Positions 12,201 through 23,700 of a stretch of DNA of 64,000 bases are shown here, one piece after another; the first letter of the stretch is position 1; every line of letters starts with the position of its first letter. The stretch lies in assembly GCA_015657535.1 (NCBI GenBank), contig JADHZB010001685.1, positions 1 to 64,000 of the forward strand. The letters run 5' to 3'. The notes beneath the pieces are model-generated. The model was not told the DNA's origin, did not search any database, and saw nothing but the letters and a program-made list of their open reading frames with translations. The DNA comes from Nephromyces sp. MM_2019. Its lineage: Eukaryota; Apicomplexa; Aconoidasida; Nephromycida. The translations under genes and the position numbers were made by a program.

Positions 12201-13450
12201 TGGGTTGTGCAATTTGAAAAAATACGAATTAGAGCTGTTTTAAAATGGAGTTTTTCACGTGTGTAGATGTGATTGTATGATGCAGTGGGATATTAGTGAG
12301 GAAATCAACAGTTTTTGAGCTTATTTGCACAAAACGTACAACTTTTTACTTTTTGTGTGCGAATTTCATCTCTAAAGATACTCTTTGCTTTTATTTTGTA
12401 CGGCCACGACCGATTTTGAAACCCCGAGGGTTTTTGGATGAGGCAGTTTTTGAGGTGTGTTACCCTGATCAACTACACTCACTCATGGTGCTGATTAAGT
12501 GTGCAGGCTCTACTAATCAACTGCAGACACGCACATACACACACTGCTGCTGATGAAGTACACTAACTCTAGTGATCAAAATGAATGCGCTGCTTCTAAT
12601 CCCTCTGTTAATAGCTTCTACTTTTAGAGTTTTATCTGCTCTTGCATAGCCCCCTCTCAAGTCTGGGGTGAAGCTATAACTACTAGAGGTTTAAAACCCT
12701 AGCATATTCATCATGATAAGTCTCAAAGAATGTCTAGCTTAATTGGAGAGTTAGTCTCTGAGGTATTTGTATTTAGGTAGATCTTCAATGCTAAGTATAA
12801 TTCAGGTAATAAGAAAAAAATTTGTTTTATGCAGTCCTCGCCTGCAAATCTGGTGTCTAAGAAATTATGTCTGTGGATGTATCTATCTGTGTGTGCCTTT
12901 ATTGGTTTGTGTGTGTGTATATATCTGTGTGTGTGAATCTCTCTATATGCATGTGTGTGTATCCCTCTACATGTGTGTGTGTGTGTGTATGTGCATATCT
13001 CATCTCTATGTGTGTGATCCTTAAGTAGGCATCAAAAATATTAAACCGGTAATGATTAGAAGAAAAGGCAATGAAATATCAAGAGTTTTGGGCAAAAAGG
13101 GCTACACACACACTTTTCATAGTAAGTGGAGGGAGCCCCATTATGGTTATCTCCTCGGGATATACTATTAATTCTTCCTTGCTGTGTGTGTGCTGCGCTT
13201 ATTATTGCCTATTATTGACCCTCCTACAGGTATAATCAAGGAAGTTTGCGACAATGAGCCCGCAGGCTTGAGATCAATAGAGGGTAGATTTTCAAGCCCA
13301 GTAGTACCTGGTCAATCGCTCAGGGTTGAAATGTTTAAGGGAAACTCCAAGGAAACCATTTTGTTCCAAGTTCGCACCGTTGAAACTGGGAAGATATGCC
13401 TTTCCAACGGTGTTGCACAGTTGAATGTTCCAACGAATGCCAAGCTTTAG
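9236..13450 (+). CDS. peroxisomal 2-enoyl-CoA hydratase 2 (MaoC-type, stand-alone)
   Basis: Five exons with matching phases: 9236-9376, 10015-10141, 10817-11038, 11629-11862, 13230-13450 (TAG). The product is 314 residues, close to plant ECH2, which also stands alone rather than fused to dehydrogenase and SCP2 domains as in animal MFE-2. The first hot-dog half shows YTSRDTILYALGLGA (about residue 31), RYTYENSEDFGVLPTFAVL and NPMLLLHGE. The second half carries the hydratase-2 signature YRLTGDRNPLHIDPDMA (Asp and His near 208 and 213), then FERPILHGLCTFGI and RFSSPVVPG. Known role of the family: hydration of trans-2-enoyl-CoA to (3R)-hydroxyacyl-CoA in peroxisomal beta-oxidation. The C-terminus is AKL, a canonical PTS1. 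ATG 9236 is preferred because the first exon then begins just before the conserved hot-dog start. Identification is firm; localisation is inferred from AKL. Confidence 0.9.
10511..10532. repeat. (CA)n microsatellite
   Basis: An ACACAC run inside intron 2 of the hydratase gene. A CTTGCTTCTCCC-type direct repeat lies just upstream, near 10437-10470. Confidence 0.8.
12888..13015. repeat. TG-rich low-complexity run
   Basis: Interrupted (TG)n blocks separated by TATATCTG and ATCTCTCTA words inside the last intron of the hydratase gene, about 200-340 bases before the final exon. Confidence 0.75.
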
Positions 13451-13563
13451 AGCTAGCAGAGAAATCTGCAGTAAATAGGAGAATTTTACTGGTCGGCAGC
13501 TTTTTAATGGAACTGTCAGGAGATTTTAAGAGAGTCGAAATGTATGAGTGAAACAGAATGCGA

Positions 13564-13858
13564 AATTAGAGAGCGACTAACGCCGAGCACACAGAGACAC
13601 AGAGAGACAGAGTGACACACACAGGCACACAGAGAGGCACAGCGAGACAGAGAGGTACACACAGGGACACAAAGACATACAAAAACATACAGAGACACAC
13701 AGAGACACGCACAGGCACACAGTGAGACAGAAAGATACGCAGAGGGACACAAAGACATACAGAGGGGCACAGCGAGACAGAGAGATACACAGAGGCACAC
13801 AGAGACATACAGAGACATTGATACAGGCACACAGACACACAACACACACATCTCCTTA
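13564..13858. repeat. CACAGAGACA-type degenerate satellite
   Basis: About 290 bases built of ACACAGAGACA, AGGCACACAGAGA and GCGAGACAGAGAG words. The minus strand reads as long Cys/Leu/Ser/Val frames (LCVSLCV-like), which come from the repeat and show no gene-like features. It begins about 110 bases after the hydratase stop codon. Confidence 0.8.
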
Positions 13859-16088
13859 AACGGACTACAATAAAAACTCGCTCGAGTAAAAGTTGCTGAG
13901 GAATATTTGAGTATCATCTTCAAGGTTGCGCTGGTAATTTTCAGTTGCTGGCGTTTATGCGACTGGATTTTCAGTTTTTTTAAGGAAGTTGAAATTTTTT
14001 CGAAAGTTTTTCTTCGAAGCATTCCCCTACTGGAAACGCTTCAGTACTGATGATGGTGGTAAATGCTTGAAGGCAGTATTTTGACACTGCATTATGTGGA
14101 TGAAAGAATCTATTTTTTTTTAGTACGGCAGAAACGAGCCAGTGATCAAGAGTCCGTTGATACATCTGATTACGGTATACAATCATACTATTAGACCGTA
14201 GTTTTATCATTTTTTCATCCTTGTACTTCCTATATTTTTACCTTTATTCTATGGATTTGAAAGTGGGCTCGGAGGGAAATCTCACCTCTCTATTTTTTGG
14301 TTCTCAACATTGAAAGCTGCTTAGAAAGTTATCCTTACATTTTTATTACTTCTGCTGGTAATTTTCCGTATCTTAGCTGTAGTTAGAGCTGCAACCTTTT
14401 CAGTGGATTGAGGCACACTCGTTAGGATGAGTATAATAGTTTGAAATAATTGATTTTTTGACTGAATTTTTTTTCTATATGTAGTGCTTGAGTTACTCTT
14501 TGTTTTTGTATGCTCTTGTTGCTTTTTTAGTTTGTTGTCTATTTTTTATTAAATACTTTATACTTATAACCATAGCGAGTTTCCTGAGTAATGGCACTTT
14601 CTGTCAACGCTTGAGGATCTTGATATGTCTCAACGGGGGTATTGTATGTTAATACTTTTCTACGGTGACGAGCTGGTGTGTGCCTTCATTATACAAGCGT
14701 TTTTAGCGCGGGCCGCACGCTTGCACACACACTCATAAACACACGTAACACACACACCCACACACTCGCACACACACACATATTCATAAAAGCTAGAGTG
14801 GAATCTAGGTTCTGATGAGTGTTATTCATGCATTACGGACCGAATAGATTGTGAATGAGTTAAATTTTTTACCAAGCATACCACCACAAAGCAAAAGGTA
14901 CTTTTCTATGTATTTACCCCAAATGTGTATAGTATGTCACTGGCTCTACCATGCTATGTCGTAAATAGTCTGCTTTTATCTTGAGCCACATTTGAGGTTT
15001 CTCTTCTTCCATTATGCCATACTTACGATTTTGGTGTATTCTTTGCAATTTCATCTGCAGCAAATCCTCTCTTTTATGGTTCTGACAAGCGGAGGAAGTA
15101 TAGTATAGTATAAAAAGTGGTAAATTTGATAATATTTCAAAGGTTTTTGAGTATTTGCGCTACAGTTGCTTCTAAATGATTTGTTTAATAAAAAAATATC
15201 GGCAAGTGTTAGGATGGGTTGATATGTTCCGGGATCTTCTGCAGAATAATTAGATGTCTTCACCCTGGTTTTCGGCAAAACTTTCTCGTGAACAATCTTG
15301 TATCATTATACTGATGTCTTCTATTGATTGACGCTGTGGTTTATTGAGGGGAAGGAAGTATGTACTTCCTTGTATTATTCTGCTGGTATTTCTGAGATCC
15401 TTCCTGACTCGTTTAGCATTCTTAGTAGTGTACTCCGTCTGGGTGGGCGTATATAGCTGCCACCATTGCTGCGCTGGACTACGTCAAGTGATTTGCTTAG
15501 TATAGCTGAGAATTGGATCATGCTCAAGACTTGTGCAGAGTGTATTATTAATGTTTCTTTCGGGGAACTGAGCTCAATTAACAGATGTTCCAATATCTTC
15601 TCCAATAATATTTTATGATATCATAATCTGCTTTTTCCTGCGGATGAAGCTGCGAAAGCTTTGAGACTTGTGATCAACTTAGTATACTGCTGCATTTCAT
15701 GCAACAGGTGATCGTTGTACATGCACTAATTACCCAGCCGACGCTACTCTATTCAGTTTGCATTAGACGTAGAAATTGCAAAAGACCATCGTAGGATCTC
15801 ATTGCTGACACTTTGCCAAAGTTTCGTAGAAATAATATACCAGCTCGCATTCTGAAGCGACCTTTGTATATGAGGAAATCATAAACTGCATTAGGGTTCA
15901 GGCACTCTTCTTAACAACTCTTCCCTCGAGTCATGAAATACCGTTTTTGCTTACACGTTGGATCTCTAGTCATATGCTGCTATTCTAGCAGTACAAATCA
16001 ACAAATGTCCAAAGACGTCAATAACGCCTGCTTCGAACACCAAGGTTTATCTTAGGCACTTTTTTAACCTCCTTTTATTAGTATTATT
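13859..16088. other. no gene firmly recognised; unresolved minus-strand frames
   Basis: A short CA-rich block lies at 14720-14780. Minus-strand open stretches around 15051-15278, 15375-15605, 15629-15715 and 15754-15900 have helical, protein-like composition (for example NAVYDFLIYKGRFRMRAG), but no phase-consistent exon chain or family signature could be built. A minus-strand gene here is possible but unproven. Confidence 0.3.
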
Positions 16089-17622
16089 ATGATCATAGCA
16101 AAACTTTACCGAGTGCTTCTGCTCGTTGCTTCGCTCCCAGCTTTTGCCCCTTATACCCCTAATGCCTTCTCATGTTACAAAGCTGTTCCAACTCTAGCGC
16201 CTCTGGTGAACCCCATCACTTTTACATAAGCTTTTCTTGAGCTGGGTATCACGCGCAATTTTTGGCGAAATGAAAGAGCTTTATCGAAAAAAGTTCATTC
16301 AAAGGGAAATAAGGCTTAATATAAATAGCTGGTGAGACTACATATGTTCGCACGCAGGATTATAGAAATGAAGGGTTCAATGTTTTCTTAAGGGATTACA
16401 CGATTGACGACCTGAGGCGGCATCGCTTAAGTAAGCTAAATGCCTTGCTATCGTCATATTGCTGGTTTTCTTCAATTAAATGAAAAGCAGAAACTTTTGC
16501 CTTTTTTGTCGGTACTTATGAACGACCGAACCCCGTAGCCGTTTTTATTTTTGAGGAGCATGCTTGTGTTTTTTGCTTGAAAATGTTTCAACGGCTGTAG
16601 TCCTTATAGATAACGACTAACGGAGTTTATATCTTCAAAATTGGGTTTGATGCCGTCAAAGGCGTTGCTTGTTACGCTAGGCCACGCCAAAACGTCTAAT
16701 TTCATGCAACTATGAGATGGACCTGAGTAAGAAGTGATGAGTCATGGCAGTACGCACTGCCGCAGCTTCTTACGCCAGATAGCTCCATTTGCTAAAAGTG
16801 TACGATCACCGCCGTATCTGTGGTTCAAATAAGACTCTGACCTGAGCATTTAGCCATTTTCATTGGCATATATGTACCTAATTATGTTTGCATCTTGTGT
16901 GGGGGGATACTAATGTATCTGAGGTAGGTAGCCACATCAAAACAGAAATAGAAGCGACCATAATTGCAGGTAAAACGCAGCAAAATATATCGTAAAATGA
17001 CAGAGAACAGTTGCGTGCTGTTTTAGAAAAAAAGAAACACATAAATATAGAATGATGGTGCCCTATGGATGAAGTCATCTTTTCACCATCATGCCTTTCC
17101 CAAACGTGCTTCAGGCGAATTTTGTACCCGGGTGTTAGTAATATCCTTTTCCAGGTAATTTAATACTATAATATAGAGTCTATATATTATAGTCTTTTTC
17201 TTTTGCACTGCTTATCGGTGCATTTTGGAGCGAAGGGGTTAAAGATGCGATTTTAAGTTACGATTGGCTAGTCTTTAGAGAAATTTTAAAAAGTGAGTAA
17301 GAATACAAAATTGGCTTGAGCTTGCGATGCTTATCAATTCTATTTTTAAAATTAACGATACTAGTTTCAAATACAAAGTATGTATACCCAGTTTCATCAA
17401 AAATCATGCATACAGACATTATTGTGATCAGGATTCCTTGAAGTATTTTAAAAAATAAGTGTTCTCAATGCTAGCGAAAACCTTGCCGGTTTATATACAC
17501 CAGATGTTATTCGCTTGTTCCTCAATTACACATTCATCATCTCCTAGGTGAAAAGCTACTTGGAGGCTTGTAAAATTCATTCTAATACCCCACGCCTAGC
17601 GTGTCCCCAAGTGATTCTGTGA
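16089..17622 (+). CDS. tentative small secreted or organelle-targeted protein (5 exons)
   Basis: A phase-consistent chain: 16089-16205, 16358-16430, 16491-16596, 17115-17154, 17548-17622 (TGA), about 136 residues. The first exon encodes a signal-peptide-like start (MIIAKLYRVLLLVASLPAFA). Exon 3 has a strand-like VAVFIF followed by a CxxC (ACVFCLKMFQ). The last exon ends with ACPQVIL, a weak reminder of the cis-proline loop of glutaredoxin/thioredoxin folds. That resemblance is speculative. The last codons can also be read as a donor (CT|GTGAGG), so the gene might continue with a further short exon. It converges on the phosphodiesterase, which ends at 17783 on the other strand. No transcript evidence; chance assembly of frames is possible. 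Confidence 0.33.
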
Positions 17623-17782
17623 GGATTATCGCTAAAATCGCAGATGTGTGCTAGGCAGCTGAAACGGGGGTATTCCCGCAACCCAGGCGCTTTTGCAATT
17701 AGTAAAAGGATTGAGAAAACCCATCAGCAGGGGAAGAAAATTGCGGTTATACCTTTTTGCAAATGTTTTCATTAACTTTGTC

Positions 17783-20700
17783 TTATGATTTAGCGGAGGG
17801 AACCCTCCTGGGTCCCAATATACTCAATCCAAAAATCTCCTCGAAGTTTATCGTAGTATCAAGCATAGTGCGACTCCTGCGAGGGATAGTTCCTCCTTCG
17901 GTTATCAAGGAGGAAGTTTCTTCGAAATCATCAGCCAGGGGTATCTCCGTCTTCCGTTCACTGAGTCCCTGCCAATGGCTTATGTTGATGTTCAAGTTAT
18001 TTATCGGTTTTTTCCTGCATAAATAAATCACATGTAAAAGTGATAGCTTTACAGCCTTAACAGTCCTGCTAGTCTGATCCTGCACGCGGCGTAAACACAT
18101 AAACTTTCTTATTTCTTCGGAGTATTCTAGTACTCTTTGCTTTTCTTGAATGGTTAATTCTCATGTTGTATCTCTTGCGATAAGAAATTTTACTCTGCAG
18201 CAGGCTGCAATTAGATTGAAGTAAGATCATATACAACGTCACATGTAATTTGGTTAACGGCAATGAACGCTCAGGCTTTCTAATTACATTTACTGGTAGG
18301 ACATGAGATGTACCAAGTTTATTGGGAATTGGGGATTGAAACTTCAAATTTTCAAGACTGCTAGAGATATTCGATGAGATCTCGCAGGAGAAAACAGATA
18401 AAAAGCCTCTTGCATCAAGGGCAGCGATCGAAATCAACAGTAATACTACCCCAATAAATCTGTGTATACTTAATTGCCGATAAACGCGTCAACCACATAG
18501 CGTAGATATTACTCGCCGGGTTAGGTATCCGTTTACCCAACTAAACGCTTAACTGAGAAATTAACAAAAAATCCCTGCTTTGGAGCCTGCTTTAAAAAGT
18601 GCTATATTCTATTATACTAGGCGGAGAAGCGTTTTGCTACTGTCCGTCTTTTTGCTAAAATAAAAAGGAGCATACAGCTTGGTGTTAACTAGCGTAATAT
18701 TGCATAGCATAGCACTCCCTTACTCTATAAATCCAAAATGGTCAATTTGTATGAGTTCTTTGAACAAAGGGGCTACGACAAACTCCAAGAAGCCACACTG
18801 AGACTTCGCCACCTCACTGTGCTTATCTCGGTCGCATAAAGGGGACTTCTTAAAGCCTCGGCGCATTTCTTCGTCTCCCTGTAAGTTTTGTCACGTTAAA
18901 AAATTCAGCGACCGTTTGCCCAATGGTTTATACCAAGTAAACAACGAGTAACTTAAAATGATAAGTAGAATGAGCGATCAAATAAGAGTGAGTGGATGCG
19001 ATTACTAATCCTTCAGTTATAAACACATGAAAATGTTGAAGCCTTGTTTAATGTGCTAGCTTCTTATTATGATAGTCACTAAGGTCGTGCACACATAAAC
19101 TTAGTAGTGATTTGAGGTTTTTACTCTATACAAAAACGTCAAAGAAAATTGTAAAGAGCCAGATGCTACCCGGTTTGGGATTTGACACTACAAGTAACAT
19201 TTAAATTGTAGGAACATATGCTAATATTTCAAATCGAGATAGAGGTACTTCCGAAAACTGCCGATTTCAAATGATAATCACGAGTCTTCTATATTTTAAT
19301 ATACAGAAATAGCTTATTCATAACCGGTTACTCTCGTTTTTTCGGATACTTAATTACATTGCAGTATTGCAGGAGAGGTTGCTTTTAAATACTTAACTGC
19401 GGGAAACATATTTCTACCACATGTCTAACTTTTTAAAATCAAAAATTTTGTAGCAAAGTGCTTCGAATTGTACCTATGCATCTTTCCTTTTTACTGGAAA
19501 TGTTTTTTCTTACTGTAATCCATGCACTCGTTGAGCGCTAACAAGCTGTTTTTCTCCAACGAAGCGGTTAGTACACAAGATAAAGCGTGAATAACCTGCA
19601 GCTAACCTTATATTAAGTCGTATGTCATTTAACTGCTTTGAGACTACCGAGTAATAATGCTATGCAGCTCGTTTAAGATTGTGCCATGATATAATGTAAT
19701 TCGGCGCGATCGTTTAAAGATTTTTTATAAGGTTAAAGCTCTACAAAGGAGCGAGAATTTGTAATTATGAGCGTGTTTATGGCTGGCCACGAGCAAACGC
19801 GATAAATTTACCTGCTCATAAAACTCTTGTATAACCCTTAATGACCATTCGTAGTGATTATCCCATATGACGGTTCCATGCCCTAAATCAGCTCCTTTTA
19901 TGAGTATACGGCATGTCAGCCACCGGTCTTCCTCATTCTTAAACATATCAAAATCTGATGATTCTCGCCGTATCTAAACACAAAGCAGCGATCAAATGAT
20001 TTTGGTTGAAAAGGCAGGTATGCCTGATATATTCCTCAATATTTTTTATACTTTGTTGAAAATTACATCACAGATTTATGCTTATATGACGTCGAAATTC
20101 AATATAAGAAGATTAAAATCTGATTCCTGGCTATGCGTAAGGAACAGAATTTATGATGTTAAAATGTGAGGCGTTGCTAGGGCTTTACAGAAAAAGCTGT
20201 AGAGGTCAACCATACCCTTTGAACTTATTCTCTAGGTTACACCGTTTTGCTCAGCTGAGCAATGTAAACACCCTCGTGAGTAAGGATTTTATTTAGCTAG
20301 CCAATTTTTCTATTATATCTGGCTGCGCTTCTTGTTTCAAAATACGCTGACTGATGCAACCATTCATGTGCCACGCGAGAGCATATGATACAAATGCCAA
20401 TGGGTTCTAAATGGTACAAAATGATGTGCGCGATGTCATAATTATGGGCAGCATATCGCATTCAAGTTAAACATGGACTTATCCTTTATTTTGAACTATT
20501 CATTTCCAAAGAAATGAAAAGTTTCTATTAGGCTTATTGAAAGTAGATGGATATCACCATTTTTAGAGCTTAAAATAGGCATCGGGGGACCAGCTCTAAG
20601 TTTCCTAATCTAGAAAAATGGATAGTATGCTTTTTCTGCTAAGACTGGAAGCAGGGCAGTTACTTCCGGCTGCAATATCGCCTTCATTTAACATGTACTC

Positions 20701-23700
20701 ACCCTGAAGCGAGAAATAATTTCAAAATGGTGCTTCATGTCCGTGGAAAGGATTAGCTCAATGATACGTTGTCGAATCATCCGAAACTCCTAAAAATCAT
20801 AAAATGAAAATTACTTTAAAAAATTTGTGAAATTACAAAAATTGGCGACTCTAGGTAATTATGGCGTCCATCAATAATGCGTTATAACACTTGAAACTGA
20901 GTTTCACCTACTGGAAGACCTGGTATCCTTTAAATATGCACCCACGCTAAAGACCGATGCTTAAAACTTCTTGCTCAGAGTAACGTCTGAGCAGCGGTTA
21001 GAATAAAATTAGCAAAAGCAGCTTAGACTATATGTCATTTTCAATGTTTTGATGCCACAATGGATTTACAAAAAAATATTTCGAGATTTCTTTGGGCTAT
21101 TTCAGCTAAGCTAGGCTATTATTATAACAGCGTGAAAAAAGCATTCTAAGAAACTTTGCTCTTTGCTCTTCAGTCCGTTGCTTTTGCTCTGTAATTATTT
21201 TACGCTAATAAGCAAAACACCCTCTGTTGCAGGCTGTGATTTTAAAAATCAAGCAAGAGGAAAATAGGATTTTTCATCGGGATCTTATAGTGGCTCTGGC
21301 ATCTAAACTTCTGCCGAAATTGCTAATATGCGATAGCGTTAAAGATAAAAACAGGCATTAGAAACACATTGAATTTCAGTATTTACAATATGTAATGTTT
21401 ACACGGCTTGCTTATAAGTGTGCTAAACCGTAGCAAAAAAAAGAGTGCATCATAGTTGATTACTTGAGTATTTACTGTATTCATTAAAGTTTACCTCGGA
21501 ATTAACTCCAAAAAATATATTCCAGTGGGGGCTGTGATTCAGAAAAAAAAAATTTTAATCATTTAAAATTGATAAGAATTGAGGAATTTTTATATAAAGC
21601 TGTTTAAATAATGAGTTTTGCAAAGCAGTAAAAAGAATCATGAAAAATATTAAGCCACATTAGAAATGAGTGTTGGCTGCAGTATACGGTCTTAAAATAT
21701 TCCAGAAGAAACGCACCCCCTATTTTTCGGTGCTAAATAATAAAAAAGCGAGAAATTTTTTAAGTCTTCATGGATAATCTAATATTTTATCCTCTTTGCA
21801 CGTACATCTTGGCCATTGATATATGAAGAGTAAGTACTTCTAAGGAATTAGCCACTTTTGTAGATGGCCATTAAGCGCGAGTAGTTTCACATTGAGTTAA
21901 TTTATGAAAATATATATATTTCGTGGTTTTTTTTGAAGAATTATAATCTGCTTGCTAGGTATTTAAAATGCTTTTAATTCTAGTCAGCATCTACGCGGCT
22001 TTGTTAAAAAAAAAGCCTCGAGCACATGTTTTGTGTGAAAAATTAAAAGTATCTGTTTCTGATGCTGCTTAAACTTTTTTAACTTATAGAAAAATGCTGC
22101 ACTTGGTAAAATTATTTCAAGAAATTCGAAATTAAACTATTTGGGGTGACATCTACGCTAGCGATCAATTTGTACCTATTGCATCATTTTCTTCTTACTA
22201 AATTTTTTCTTTGGGGTGAAAATTTAACTACCAAAACAAATTTCCAGCACTAAAATCTGGCAAGTATGCTTTTGCACTAGCAGAATTTAATCTTCTTTTC
22301 AAAGTTTGCTTTAATTTTCAAGCATTTATCTGTAGTCTCCAAAGAAGCGCAGTGTTTTTAAACAGTGAAAAGCATCTTTCAAGCTGTAAGAAGGGAATGC
22401 TGCAAGAACCTTTAACCTTTGAAAGCATTTGCTATGAAACAAAAATTCATAGGTGAACTGGAATTCAAATTGTTCTTTTATAGGAAACCATTTTTTGTTG
22501 CTTCGCTTACTTTTGAATTATCCGAAACGTCAGCGCAGAGTGAAGGTTTTCTAAGATTGAAATATCATTATAAACTACAGCCACTGGGTCTACAGCGTTT
22601 TGAAAAAACATGTTATTCCTGCCTGGATGGCCCATATCATGGCATAAAGCTGCCACAATCATTGTAGCTTGACCAACAGGTCCCAACCTAAAATAAAATT
22701 TCATAGTATAAACGCTCCTTTTGAATAGAAATATTTGAAGGCTAAATTTTTTGAGTTCATATTTTCAAATATTTTGAAAGCTGATGCTAGATCTTTTCTG
22801 CTGTATCTTTTTAAAAATTTTTAATTTGAATTATCTTGAAGTAAAGTTTTAATAAGTCTTTTTAGTTTATCTTCATGCGTTTTAAACCTCAAGTTTTGCT
22901 GAAATAATTTTTTTTCATAAATTCTAATTTAGATGAAGAGTACCAATGAACTTACATGGTTTTCAATCCAAGATGCTGCATTAAACAGGCACTGCAGTGA
23001 GCAACCTGAAAAAATTCTCAAGCAATATTTTTTTGATTAAACGCATAGTTGCAATAGTGCCACCTGCTTATTTAAAGTTATTCAGTAGATATGCTCTTGC
23101 ATCAATTCAAACAAAGCCGTGGAATTTTATTTTAGCAAGAAGCTTTTGAATTTATCTCGCATAAAGAACGCATAAAATTTTTAGCTTAGCCAAATATTTT
23201 TATGAAAATTAGCTATTTAACCTTCGCATTTTTATTAAGCAGCATAAATTTTGGAAATATTATTTTCGATTTCTTTCTATAATACATTGAAGTATTCTTA
23301 TACCCAAATACACACTTTTGAATAAAATAAAGAACTATTGCTATTAATATATGAGGTATTAATTGCTGCCCCTTAAAAATTCCTGGTTATTTTATTTTGA
23401 AATTGTTTTCTGCTAGTTAGCTGTTCCTGTAATTTCCTTATAAAATAGTTAACTATTGTTTATTATGCAGATTAGACTTACCATGATGGCATGAACCGTG
23501 TTATGATAGGGATTATTGAGGTACTTTGACTCCACCGTAGCAAGAAAACTTTGCAAAGTTTCTAGCTTACATTTCCAGTGTTGAACTAGCGGGAACAGCA
23601 TAATAAATCCCGCTCGAATAAGCAAATTTTTAATTTCTTTATCTGCGCCTAATAGGTCATAGTCCCAGGTAAGACCAATCCCCTCATAAAGACCCCTCAT

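Noticed and set aside
13516..14022. 168-codon minus-strand frame rich in Cys, Leu, Val and Ser
   Set aside because: Produced by the CACAGAGACA satellite; two other overlapping frames in the same repeat are also open.
18724..18837. Plus-strand mini-frame MVNLYEFFEQRGYDKLQEA
   Set aside because: It is the exact antisense of phosphodiesterase exon 18 (GDEEMRRG...AKSQCGF), whose motifs and phase are decisive.
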